Shown: in pieces, positions 25,145 through 35,847 of the stretch | Layout: each line of letters opens with the position of its first letter | How positions within the stretch are numbered: the first letter of the stretch is position 1 | From: Polytrichum commune | Taxonomy: Eukaryota > Streptophyta > Polytrichopsida > Polytrichales > Polytrichaceae | Assembly: GCA_950295325.1 (NCBI GenBank) | Contig: OX485803.1 | Coordinates: forward strand, 33,931,554 to 33,995,553 | Reading direction: 5' to 3' | DNA length: 64,000 bases | Made by a program: the position numbers and the translations under genes | Notes under the pieces: model-generated | What the model saw: only the letters and a program-made list of their open reading frames with translations | Database searches by the model: none | What the model was told of the DNA's origin: nothing

Positions 25145-25401
25145 TGTGGCTGCCATATAAGGTAGGTATGTCTAATTCGTATACTTTTTCTCTATGCACC
25201 TACGTCTAGTTAGGATTGAAACACACATTTAGTACGAGATTATCAACAAAATCCAAACCGTGTCCTTAAAACTATTGGCCTCGTAAAATTTGGAGCTCAT
25301 AGAAATATCTAATTCATTGTCAAAGTACTAAATAGTTACTAACACCACGGTCAAATCGATAACCCATCCTATAGAGTTGTAGTTCCATCAAGGAAAAGTA
25401 A

Positions 25402-25681
25402 ACCACACTAAATATGATATGTATAGTGTCATCCATTCTAATCGCTTTGCTCGATACTAATTGTAAACCAATGCTAATTGTTAACCCGACATTATTTGTC
25501 GTTCCTTGTAAATTTTTGAGGGGGATTATAGATTCATAGTGTTGTCATTATTGTCACTTACCCAATATTTTATCATCCATGACAATATTTGTAGTTTACT
25601 TATTCATAAAAAGTGTCATCTGAAAAAGCTACCATAGTGACATAAAATTCCATGTGACACTAAATATCATATTTGGTGTAG
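25402..25681 (+). mobile_element. MITE subfamily with CTACACCAAATATGATATTT ends
   Basis: 280 bp. Right end read inward CTACACCAAATATGATATTT then AGTGTCACATGG; left end ACACTAAATATGATATGT then AGTGTCATCC. Ends are related to those of the 27.7-kb family, with a different interior. Confidence 0.7.
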
Positions 25682-27050
25682 TATTAGCCTCAATGTATCT
25701 TTGACATTAGAGTTACCCATAAACTATGAGGGTGAAACATCGAGTTTCCTAAAACATTGAATTAGGTTTCAAGCTTACGTAAAAGGTCACCCAACATTGA
25801 GACCACTTCTTTAACCTTCAAATGCAACAAGCCAACAACGATCAAATTTTTAGGTTATCGCTGCTTCATCCATTGAGAACGTTGAGACCCGAAGTTCAGA
25901 TAAGAAACTCGGTCAAAGCATGTGAACTAAGAGAAACGAGGTCTTTTGTTTGAATTTCAACCATCTTCCAAACCCCAGTTATGACAACATAGCTTTCAAT
26001 AAGCTCTTGTTAAAGTGAACCCTTTAAAGAGACACCAAAGGAGGAGTTTGGTGCCTTTGGAGGATTTTGTGGATAATTTATCCTTGGTTACGGTTTGAGA
26101 GTTGTCATTGTGAATGTGGTAAATCAAGTCTCAAAAACCCACGCTAAATATAGGTAAAACATAAGTTATATCAAAGGTAGATCCTCAACCTGCTGTAGAA
26201 ACCATGTCTTTGTCACACTATTTTCCACAATACTCTTTTGTATTGACAATGGTTCATGATAAGCTTCTCCCCTCCCTCCCATCCAACATTCGACCTAAAT
26301 CCAAATGCCAACAACAATGTAAATGTTCACAACACCTACAATCAGGGAGTGTGAAAATGTTGATTCCTGCATAAAGCCCACATGTTGCTAACATTTACAT
26401 CAAACCCACACCTAAATCAGGGTCTTGAACATTGGTTTATTATGAATTAACATTAAACGTGTGGAGACAAATTTACTACTGCACCCTTGATGGAAGGTGT
26501 TGGGAAACGAAATCCTTAGCAACAAAATAATAGAAGGATTTGGGCACAAATCCGAACAAATTCCGGGACCCACGGGAGTCATGAACAAGGCTGAGTGATG
26601 TTCCGGGTTTAGATATTTGGGGGCATTTCGGGCCCACCACCCTACACCGATGAAAGGCTATCCACTCTAAAATCTAGCACGCGTGTAGAAACGAGCCTCG
26701 ATTTGCCCCCCCCCCCCCCCCTCCTCCTACCGCTCCCCTTATTCCCATGAGTTTTCCATGAGGCCGCCAGTCTGTCTCACCATCAAGCATTTGGGCTAGT
26801 GTTTCATTGAAAATCATTGAATAAAATGAAACAACCCAACAAACTCTTTGTTTTTTTGGTTTGTTTTTGTTTGTTTTTCTCCATATTACCACCGAACTTA
26901 CGACATCGTCGTAATCTTTTCCTAGAAAACTGTGGATGGAGTGAAATCAATAGCCTAGTTGGATGAACATGTGACAATCAACGAACAATTATATTACTTT
27001 AAATGTAAGTCAAGTGCTTGGCACGCCAATAGTGATCCCTTGTAAATTGG
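25682..27050. other. No gene seen
   Basis: Low-similarity sequence; GGAGGATTTTGTGGA near 26065 resembles GGAGGACTTTGTAGA near 43300, hinting at one more decayed repeat pair. Confidence 0.35.
26706..26721. repeat. Poly-C tract
   Basis: Sixteen C in a row; shorter C or G runs of 9-11 occur near 9425, 25096, 28443, 28680 and 49992. Confidence 0.85.
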
Positions 27051-27405
27051 CCCCAGGCTAGATCACATCTTCATTCGGTTGGGCCCCGCCCCTCCCATGC
27101 CTCCTTCACTGCCCGGTCTTTCTGCCCGCACTTGCATGAGAACTCTTCCTCGTTAGGAACCAATGTGATAATACATGGTTGCTTAAGCCATTAAGCTCCT
27201 TTGGCATGTGAAGGAACTGTATCAATAAACTTGGGAATAATGAAAGTGATGTCAACTTGAATATTTGTAATTCCCAACGGGGTATTATCACATTGGTTCC
27301 CAACGAGGAAGAGTTCCCATGCAAGTGTGGGCAGGAAGACCATGCAGTGAAGGAGGCGTGGGAGGGGTGGGGCTCAGCTGAATGAAGACGTGATCTAGCC
27401 TGGGG
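27051..27405. repeat. Large inverted repeat: 124-bp arms, 107-bp spacer
   Basis: The left arm 27051-27174 (CCCCAGGCTAGATCACATCT...GATAATAC) and right arm 27282-27405 are near-complementary, with about a dozen differences across 124 bases, including matched segments CTTGCATG.GAACTCTTCCT and GGAACCAATGTGATAATAC. Transcription across it would give a long hairpin RNA. Frames in both arms are mirror artefacts. Confidence 0.88.
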
Positions 27406-27686
27406 TTGTGAATTTCATATATTGGGAACATAGACATTGGGCATGCAAGCATTAGGGAAACTATTGCCTCTGAACTGGCCATGGGTTTTCCCGCTTCCTA
27501 AAACTTGCTATATGGGTTTAAAGAATACATGTTTATTGTAGACTCATACTATATTTATCTTAGAATATTGATTCGGGGTCCCTAATTTTGATTTAGGTGT
27601 TAAATTGCCTTAAGAGTTCTACACAAGAATAAAAGCTTTTACCTTCCCCAATGATAGGTGTTGTGAACATGTACCGCCTCTTTGTG

Positions 27687-28212
27687 CTACACCATTTATG
27701 GTATTCAATGTCACATGCCCTATTTTGAGGCATATGCTAGGTTACATTGATGGTTAACAACTTCACCATAAGTGTCACCTTGTGACACTTGGCATTCAAG
27801 TGTGCTTACTAATATATTGGCACGAGTATGTTCAATAGTGTTATGAGGTGCATGCCTATTTTATACAAAGGTCTACAAGTTGACTAAAGTGTACACATAT
27901 GACACTTTCCATCAGCATGTTCAAGAATGCCCTCCTCGTGCATACTAAAATGTAAACACGTGACACTTGCCATTAGTGTGCTTGAAAATATCTTCCCCTC
28001 GCATACTAAAATGGAAGACTTTCATCTGAAGTATCCCAATGTGCCACTCTAAATGTCATAATGTAGATATGTTTTCATTTGGAGAAGTTACTTATGTTGA
28101 TGAATGGAATTATATTTGCAATTAGCAAGCATGACACTTTGAGACCTCTAGGCATCTAGTTTAGGCCCTTTGCAAGTAGTGTACATGACACTAAATACCA
28201 TAAATGATGTAG
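27687..28212 (+). mobile_element. MITE family with CTACACCA...TTTAGTGTCA ends, reference copy
   Basis: 526 bp. Left end CTACACCATTTATGGTATTC; right end read inward CTACATCATTTATGGTATTT then AGTGTCATGTAC. The TIR match is about 30 bp with a few differences. The interior has repeated GTGACACTT...CATTAGTGTGCTT...CATACTAAAATG blocks. No coding. Confidence 0.8.
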
Positions 28213-29580
28213 CCCCTACCACTATTACAAGAGATGAAAACGAATGCAATTATATTTTAACAAGTATATCTCTCTACTCTAGACAATGTGACCCCGGAAT
28301 TAGCTCAGGGGGACCCACAAATGCATTAACCACAAACATATGAGTCGTAATTTTACTAGACCCCTTTTCCCTTGTAATTGCAATAGGAACCCGTCTCAAA
28401 GAAGTGGGCAGTTGGCCTTGACAATCCGAATGTATATGCCATCCCCCCCCCCCAACCCAAAATGATATTCTAATAGTATTTGTCACGAAGGTAGTTAATT
28501 TTGTTCATTTGACATTGGAATTTGCTTCAAGGACCTCAATTCAATCTAGTAGGCACATTTGAGATGAATCAACTACAAACATAGTAGTGGATTGGTTTTT
28601 TGGTATTAGGGTTATGCCCCATATGCAAGTATTTTTTCTCATCTATTGAAGTGCCTTAAGATTCATGGCAACTATGTTGGGGGGGGGGGCGGTATAGACC
28701 TCCTTCCTACATGTTTATGGTGAATTCATCTCAACTCACTAATTTAACAGAAATATTTGAGTTGTTTTAAAAGATACATTGGGTTCAAATATGCTTAGTG
28801 TTTTTCTTGTCAAGCTATAAGAGTTCCCAAAGTTTTTACCTTTGATTTGGATGGTTGCTCACAACCCTTGTCCCATGTCGGGTGCCAATGTAATGTAGCA
28901 TAAGAGTTATTTATTTATTTTTTATAATTTGGGCTCCCAAAGCACATAAGCAAAGAAATTGATATTAGTCGTTGGTTCATTTAGCCATGTAAACCACGGG
29001 GAGGAAGACACGTGTTTTAAAGAGATTAACCTACATTTTCAAATTTTATCAACTACTCCACACTCGAAAGTGACACACAATCGGGAAGGCATATCCACTC
29101 ACCTTGTGAATCAACAAACATGCACTTTTGATAACCCTAAATAAATCATGGGAGGCTTGATTTTCATTACGATTTAATTTTATGTTGACATTTCACCATA
29201 CTGTAGATTTACGAATGCAACGCACATTTGAGGACATGAATACGATCAGTAGGAGATGGAGAACAAGAGAATTGACCCGAATAACACCCATGTACTTTTA
29301 GTGCTAACGAGCCCATACAAATGAACAAAAAAGACACTTTGACCAACTCACCCAAAGCAACTTTTGTGTTGGCTTATGTGGGCTTGTTAACATTAGGACA
29401 CACGGATATTATTGTGCTAGATTTTATTCCTCATCTTGTGTTGATCAGATTTACGTCTCCAAATTGTGTTGCATTAGCAAATCTATGATGAAACATCGAC
29501 AAACCCTTACAGCGTGTGGGCCCCACATAGGCCAACGCCAAAAGTTACTTGGGGTAAGTTAGGAGGTGACAAATGTCCCG
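28213..29580. other. No gene seen
   Basis: C and G runs near 28443 and 28680; two similar sentences around ACCCGAATAACACCCATGTA (29275) and AACCGAATAACACCCACATA (19643) indicate another dispersed repeat. Confidence 0.4.
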
Positions 29581-29899
29581 AGCAATCCCGGGAAATGGGG
29601 CCAGCGGGGCCTACCTATTGATGAATGGGCACCCAGGGTGGCTGTCAGCGGGGGCCCCGCCGGGCAGGCTCCCAAAAAAACTGAAACCACTCATGGCAGT
29701 AGGCTTGGCAACTGAGTCAGGACTCAGGGGGTCAGGGGGTCAGGGATGAGCGGGGCAGTAATTAACTAACTAACCCAGGGGGAAAGCCGTGGTTAAGGAG
29801 CGGGCAGGCTGCCCGGGGGAAATATTTGGGGGCGCTGTGTAGGTAGTAGGTGTGTGTGTGTGTGGCCTTTCCTAGTTCATAGCTAGTGTGCGCGCACTG

Positions 29900-30261
29900 T
29901 GTTGATGTTGCTGCCGTGGCTATGGTGGTGCCGCTGTCGGGTGCATCGATCGCAAAGGCTGCACAGGAAGCGGGAGGATAGTAGCGAGTAGGGAGAACCA
30001 GTGAAGAGTAAACAACGTATTAAGAAGTTAAAATTAAGCAGCTACAAAGTATCCGCAGTAGTAGTACTGCAGCCACACCGTCGGCACCGCTGCGGATGAC
30101 ACCCGCGCCGCTCGCTTTGCGATGTAGTGATCCCGGGAGACCCCTGAATTGGAGCAGAGACTCTCATCAGTGATCATACTGACCTCGAAAGAAAGAAAGG
30201 AAAAGAAAGAAAGAGAGGCTGTAACTTAACTGAGAGGAGGAGAGGACTTGATGCGAAAGAA

Positions 30262-30303
<42 letters not shown>

Positions 30304-30444
30304 GGGGGGAGAGCGAGAGACTCTGGAAAGAAAGAGGAAGAGGACTCGAGGGAGGGAGGGAGGGAGGCAGGGGATAGGGATGATGTGATTATTATTATTG
30401 GTCGCCGGTGTGGATTATTGCTACTGACGAGCTTGCAGTTTTTG
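29900..30444 (+). promoter_or_regulatory. Probable promoter/5' leader exon of the trihelix gene
   Basis: A sharp change from AT-rich repeats to GC-richer sequence with GA tracts (about 30180-30310, then again 30680-30720) and a G run of about 17 (30293-30309). GA-rich leaders and promoter-proximal GAGA tracts are common around plant transcription starts. It ends at a consensus donor, TTTTG|GTAAGT, after base 30444. No convincing TATA box was found. The transcription start is not defined, and assignment to the downstream trihelix gene is inferred only from orientation and the absence of another gene between. Confidence 0.45.
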
Positions 30445-33400
30445 GTAAGTTCAGTTGGCCTGTTGTTGAGGTTTTTCCTTTTGTTAGTCAGACGCTGCGC
30501 TGCGCTGCTCCGGCTGTGGTGTTAGCAGAGGGGGCGAGAGGGCAAGGTGGACTGGAATCCAGAGTCAAGGAAGTGTGATGAAAGCGGGATTGCACAGAGG
30601 CTTCGTGCTAGTTGTGATCTCTGAGTCGAATGCGTAAGACGGGTGGACTTGTGGACCTGACCGGCGGGGCCGGCTAGGGAGAGAGAGAGAGAGCGAGAGA
30701 GCGAGAGAGCGAGAGAGAGGGCCGTAAAGATCCAATCATCTCGTCACGATTTGAGCTTGTCTTCTGATGCAAACTGGCAAGGAATGACATATTCCAGCCA
30801 TTCGCTTTGTCTTATAGTTGGAGTTAGCCGTGAAATAGCAAACGGAGTTCGATAGGGATGAGTAAATCATAAAAAGCTCTCAAGGTCAGCTGTTTCGGAG
30901 CTTTAGTTGGAGCGGAATGGTTTAGACAAAAAATTGTAAATCTCGACGGAAACCTCTCGAACGTCGTCTAAACATTTGAAGAGCACCTGACAAGAATAGC
31001 GTGATCTTTCTTGCTTGTCATCATAAGGTGTAAACCCAGGCAGCAAGTGTTGCTGGACGACGAGCGGACTCGGAGCTCTGTAAAGAGACAGAGATGAGTA
31101 ACTTACCGTGAGAATGGGCCTTAACTTATATAAGGGGATGGTGGAGTTGAAGATGATCGAGAATTTAGGCTGTAGAGGTTTCCGGCAGTTTAAGTGCGTT
31201 TGGGTGATATTGTTGTAGGGCGGTGGTGGACCGTGGTGGACCTGCGACATGCTTATTAGCCCCGCACAGTGCTGGTGATCACCTAAAACTCATTTCGTGC
31301 AAAGAAGATTAACGAGCTGAGAGACGCCGAGTGGTCGGACATGGTGTGAAGCAGATTGAGTTCCGGTGTGATGTAGAAACGGAGGGGAAGAGCGTTGCGG
31401 AGAGCCTAAATGAGGTTGAAGAAGCTTGCTGGTGTTCCAAGGGTCTTGAAGGTTGTCGTAGTGATTCGGTCTTGAGGTTAGTCTTGCAATCTCCAACCTC
31501 TAGCTCTTCATTACCCCGGGTCTCATTAGAGTGAATGCTCTAGCTACGGCAGTCTGGATAGGCGTCGAAAATTGTCCATCTCTACGTTACGGTCACGTTC
31601 TCTTTCATAAGGTGCGGTATAGGCGAGGACAAAGGATAGGTTGAGAGCAGTGTGTGTCCCATTCCTCCCTCTTTCCCTTCGTCGGTGTAGCTTTAAATTA
31701 GATTTATGGAGGTGTATTTCTTCTGTCAATGTCGAGGCCATGTAATTCTACCAGCTTGAGCTGTTTTATGTCTAAGGTTTGCTTGGAAGTCCACCTCTAT
31801 CCTGAGACTAGTTGGAGGGCAACTTCAGCGTGCATCTTGCATTCATGAAGGGTGGCTGTTTCTCGCTGAACTAGAGAGCCAAGGTCCCTGCACATCCTCC
31901 TTCCTCTTGTCTGACAAATCATCTCCTCCTCTTCATAAACTGGGGAAAGAAGTCGGCACCTGAACGATTGTGATTCAAGGTCACGATCACTGTTGTTACA
32001 ATCAGATCGGGGTTATTCACACGACGCTATGAATTGGAGTGCAGCTCTCTCCTTATTAAGGAATAATTTTTTTTCTTCGAAAGTTTGAGGACCTGCCTTG
32101 CGTGTATCCATCTCAACCTCTAGGCATCGTCTACCACAGTCATTGTGGTTGAGATCAACCGCAATGCGAGAGCTCCAGCTTTCCTTAATTTAATGTGTGG
32201 AGATTACCGAGCTGAAGGTGTTCTTTCCTTTTCCTTTCAGTTACATCATAGAGAGCCTACATCTTATACGCTCTCACATGCTCTTCTCAAGTATAACTTT
32301 GCCGCAACTTGTCTCGGTAGTCTGAGAATTTTGAGTAAATCTGAGCGGCATCGTGACGTAACAGAACGGATCTACAACCCACACTCGCCTTGCATGAGAA
32401 TTAGCAAAGTATTTGAGGTTCGAGTGTAGATTACTGTCTAACCTGATGTATCGAGGATAGTTTTAACGGTTGTCACTACTGTCCTTGCTTTTCTTCCCTT
32501 TCTATCGTCTTCGCCGTCCAGGACACAGTCTGCTCCTATTCGCTAGGCTACCTATTGTCGATTTCATAGTCGAAATCTTTGAGCGCCTGAGGGAATGATG
32601 TTGCGAAAGCATGGAGCCTTTGGAGCTGATTTCGCCACGGGGGATTCTGCATCTTGTGTTCCAACTCCAGTGCAGAAAGTTCAAAGTCTGACCGAGCTTA
32701 ACTCAGCTTTGAGGAGAAGGATAGATTTAACCTTTTCATAGTTACGAACGGAGTCAGGTGACGAGCAAGAAGATCTACTGTCCTTGGGAGCAAATGCATC
32801 TTATGGTACTTCGATCCGAGCGCGAAATGAAAAAGATGCTTATTTTTAGAATGAGACCTTTCTGTTAGTAGACTCTACTGGAGATAATCCGCACAGTGAT
32901 TTCCTATCGGTGCTAAAATCTAGTCCTACACAGATGAATTAGGCTAATTGTGAATTAAGTGTTGATTACGTACTCCTGTCATTATCCTCCGAATCATATG
33001 CCTCTTTGCCTGTGTTTTAAACTAGTAAACTTAAAACACTGAAGCAGCATAGCGGAAACTGCAATTTCGTATCCACAGACGTCGCGAAATGTTGTAGGTG
33101 CAGATTTCTACTTAGAAGGTCGAGTATTTCCTAGTAATGTTTCAGCTGGTGGTCTAGTAGAGCTCGGGGTCATTTACAAGGGTCGGCCGTCTACACATTG
33201 CCTGAAGGAAGGTGCACTTACATATTGGACCGGACGTTGTTGCTGTTCTAAGATCTGTTGTGTTCTATGAGAACACAGAAACGTGCGACAATCAGGTGAT
33301 TTATCTAAAACCTGAGACCGGCATAATCTTGCTGATACGCATGAGGCATTCAGCTGAAGCAACGATGACACTATAATCTGCAACCTGGAAAATATCTTTC

Positions 33401-35624
33401 TTCCTGTTGTCGCTGCATGGCTTAATTTGATATCCTCAACTGCAAGGCTCATCGAGCATTTCCTCAAGTTGTATCTCCTGGACCTACATTTGAAGAGGTT
33501 GTAGAGGATCTCCAGGGCAATACTTATTTATGAACCTCTTCCGAGGTGCTCTTTCAGCGGAAGTTGAAACCTCAGACAAGGGGTAACTTTTGGTTGCATT
33601 CTCTTCGAAGAGTCGCTGGTTTGAAGCATGTGCACAAGTAGTACGCCATAAGGTCTTTAAACATGCAAGCTTCTTTCCGAGATACTTATCTGTTTAGGAC
33701 ATTGATATATTTTGGTAGCCTTGCGTGGCCATATGAACTTCGTGGGTCGTCTCCCTACTAGCCACACAAATCAGCCTCCTATCATCACAAACCAGTTGGC
33801 TACGAACACGAAACATGATTTCTAGCTGATCCTAAAACTATGCCTTGATCGACCGGGGTGGCAAATTTGAAACTTAGAGGTGGAGAGACTGCTTGTCGGA
33901 GTCCTGTCGGGCAGACTTAACCTGATCGGTTAGGGTAAAGCGGTAAGGCTATCGTTAACTTACCACCTTCAGGTCCGTTAGCAGAACGTTGGGACAGAAG
34001 TTCGACGAATGTAGACTTCGGACTGTGACGTCGAGCACTGTGCATCCGTTCCCATTCGTGCTCCCTCGCTACGTTCTCAATGAGTACCGGGATCTTTGAC
34101 TGCGTCGCTCATTGAGCATGTTGCAGGCGCTCAGCGTGTGAAATTTAAGTGGAATCCTTTGCATTCAGGGCAGGAATTATCTGCAAGACATGCGGGTAAT
34201 GTTGGATCTCAGATGTAGTGTTTTTGGATTCGCATTTTTTCAGTGTTGCAGCCAATCAAACCGAGTGAAACCTCACAAAATTCATTGCGTTGTGCTATTT
34301 GAACTTTACATCAGAGGGTTTGTGGCAATCCGAATTCGATGAGTCTTCCTGGCTCGGAGACTTCTTCTTTCTTAAGGTGATTTGTTTCAAGAAATCCTTT
34401 CGCGTAAGCGATTGCACCAACTATTGCCAACTATTTATAGTCCGGCTGCGGCAGCATTTAGGAGGTTCACGGCAGTGAGCTTGAAGCGAAAATTCTCAGC
34501 ATCTCGTGCGACAGATAATTCGATGGACCCGATTTGTTCGTCTGAACAGTTTTATTTAAGCCTGTGTGTTCGTTGTAGGAGCTGACCTTATTACTTGGCT
34601 TGTAATAATACCCCCATTGTAGTCCACTAGAAACTCTTTAGTTTGTCTACTCTTCGCATGAACGCCCTTCGTAAGCTTTGGTGAATCTCCATCTTCAATC
34701 CACCGCACAAAGGTTTCCACTATGTACGGAAACTTCGAAGCTCAGATTTGTCAAGTTCCAAGTGGACTGATTAGCTAGCATATGTCTGTAGATGGTCATC
34801 TAAGGGGAAAGAGAGAACGTCATATGATAAGCCACCTGCTCACGAGTTGCATTGCGACAGAATTGCAGCGACTACCACAATTCCCGAATCTTGATCACTC
34901 ATCTACTTGACCCATATAATGTTGTGCGAGTTCTACTTATGACTATCATAACTCGCCTTCAGCAGAGGATACTGGCTGGCTTGTGAGGCTAAGTGCTTCA
35001 ACCTGTAATGAGGGTTCCATTCCCATTCGACGTTGATATTGAAGTTGGAAGACTTTACGATTACTGATTTTATATAAATTTTCAATAAATTTTAATCTGA
35101 ATGATTGGATCGGTGGTTCAAGGTTTAGAACTAGTACGGGAGGCCAGGTGATCTCGTTGGATGTTAGAGTACATATACGACAGATTGGTGTCAAGGGCCC
35201 GTAGTAGAGGAGTTTGTCGGATACATGTTGATTGCTGTGGGGCCATGAATCTGTGAAATCAACAATTGCAGGCTCATGTTGCGGACCTAACATTTGACAT
35301 TCTTCTGTACCAGTCTTTAGAACATTACAGCTAAACTTTAGAAAGGGTGCAATGCATATATACATAAAAGCAATGCCAAAAGTTGCTCTCCTTTACTTAC
35401 TTATTAGTTTCAGTGTTTCGATCACAGTGAGCAACTTCAGAGTATCATTACGTTAACCTTTGTGAAACGAGCTAAGTAGCTGGGTGTCTTGCAGTCTTGG
35501 ATTGAGGACTGATATGGAATTTTGCTCACGAAAGTAGCAAAATTTTTCTTCATTGTCACAGTTTGAACATGGTAGAGGTTTCAATCACACCCAATTCCTC
35601 ATACTTAATTTTTCTCATGTGCAG
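30445..35624 (+). other. Predicted 5.2-kb 5'-leader intron of the trihelix gene
   Basis: Bounded by a consensus donor (GTAAGT at 30445) and an acceptor (TTTTTCTCATGTGCAG, ending at 35624). The 223 bases from there to the ATG at 35848 would be the rest of the leader. The interval has no long open frame and none of the MITE, SINE or LINE signatures seen on both sides. Its composition is more even than the flanks. Small frames here (for example 30903-31250 minus and 34946-35365 minus) look random. Alternatives are several small leader introns or an unrecognised non-coding RNA gene. Confidence 0.4.
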
Positions 35625-35847
35625 GTACAACAAATTGATCAAAGCCTTAATTCTCAGAGACGCTTTTGAAGACAGAGTGTTCGATATCAACGGATCGCAG
35701 AAAATGATTGCAAGGAGCTGGGAATTGTATATGCAGTAGGTAATGTGATTGTCTTCTGTTGATACTAAGGCTGCCATTCCGTGCCTTGGGTGCCATTCCA
35801 ATGTGAGGAGCAGCTGGGGCTGGGAGGGTGATGAATAGAAGAACCAC

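Noticed and set aside
27686-28060. CRISPR-like spaced repeats (GTGACACTT...CATTAG)
   Set aside because: Blocks are irregular and diverged, lie inside a TIR-bounded MITE, and the context is eukaryotic.
34946-35365. 139-codon minus-strand frame in the leader intron
   Set aside because: No motif, composition typical of chance, and opposite to the only gene in the region.
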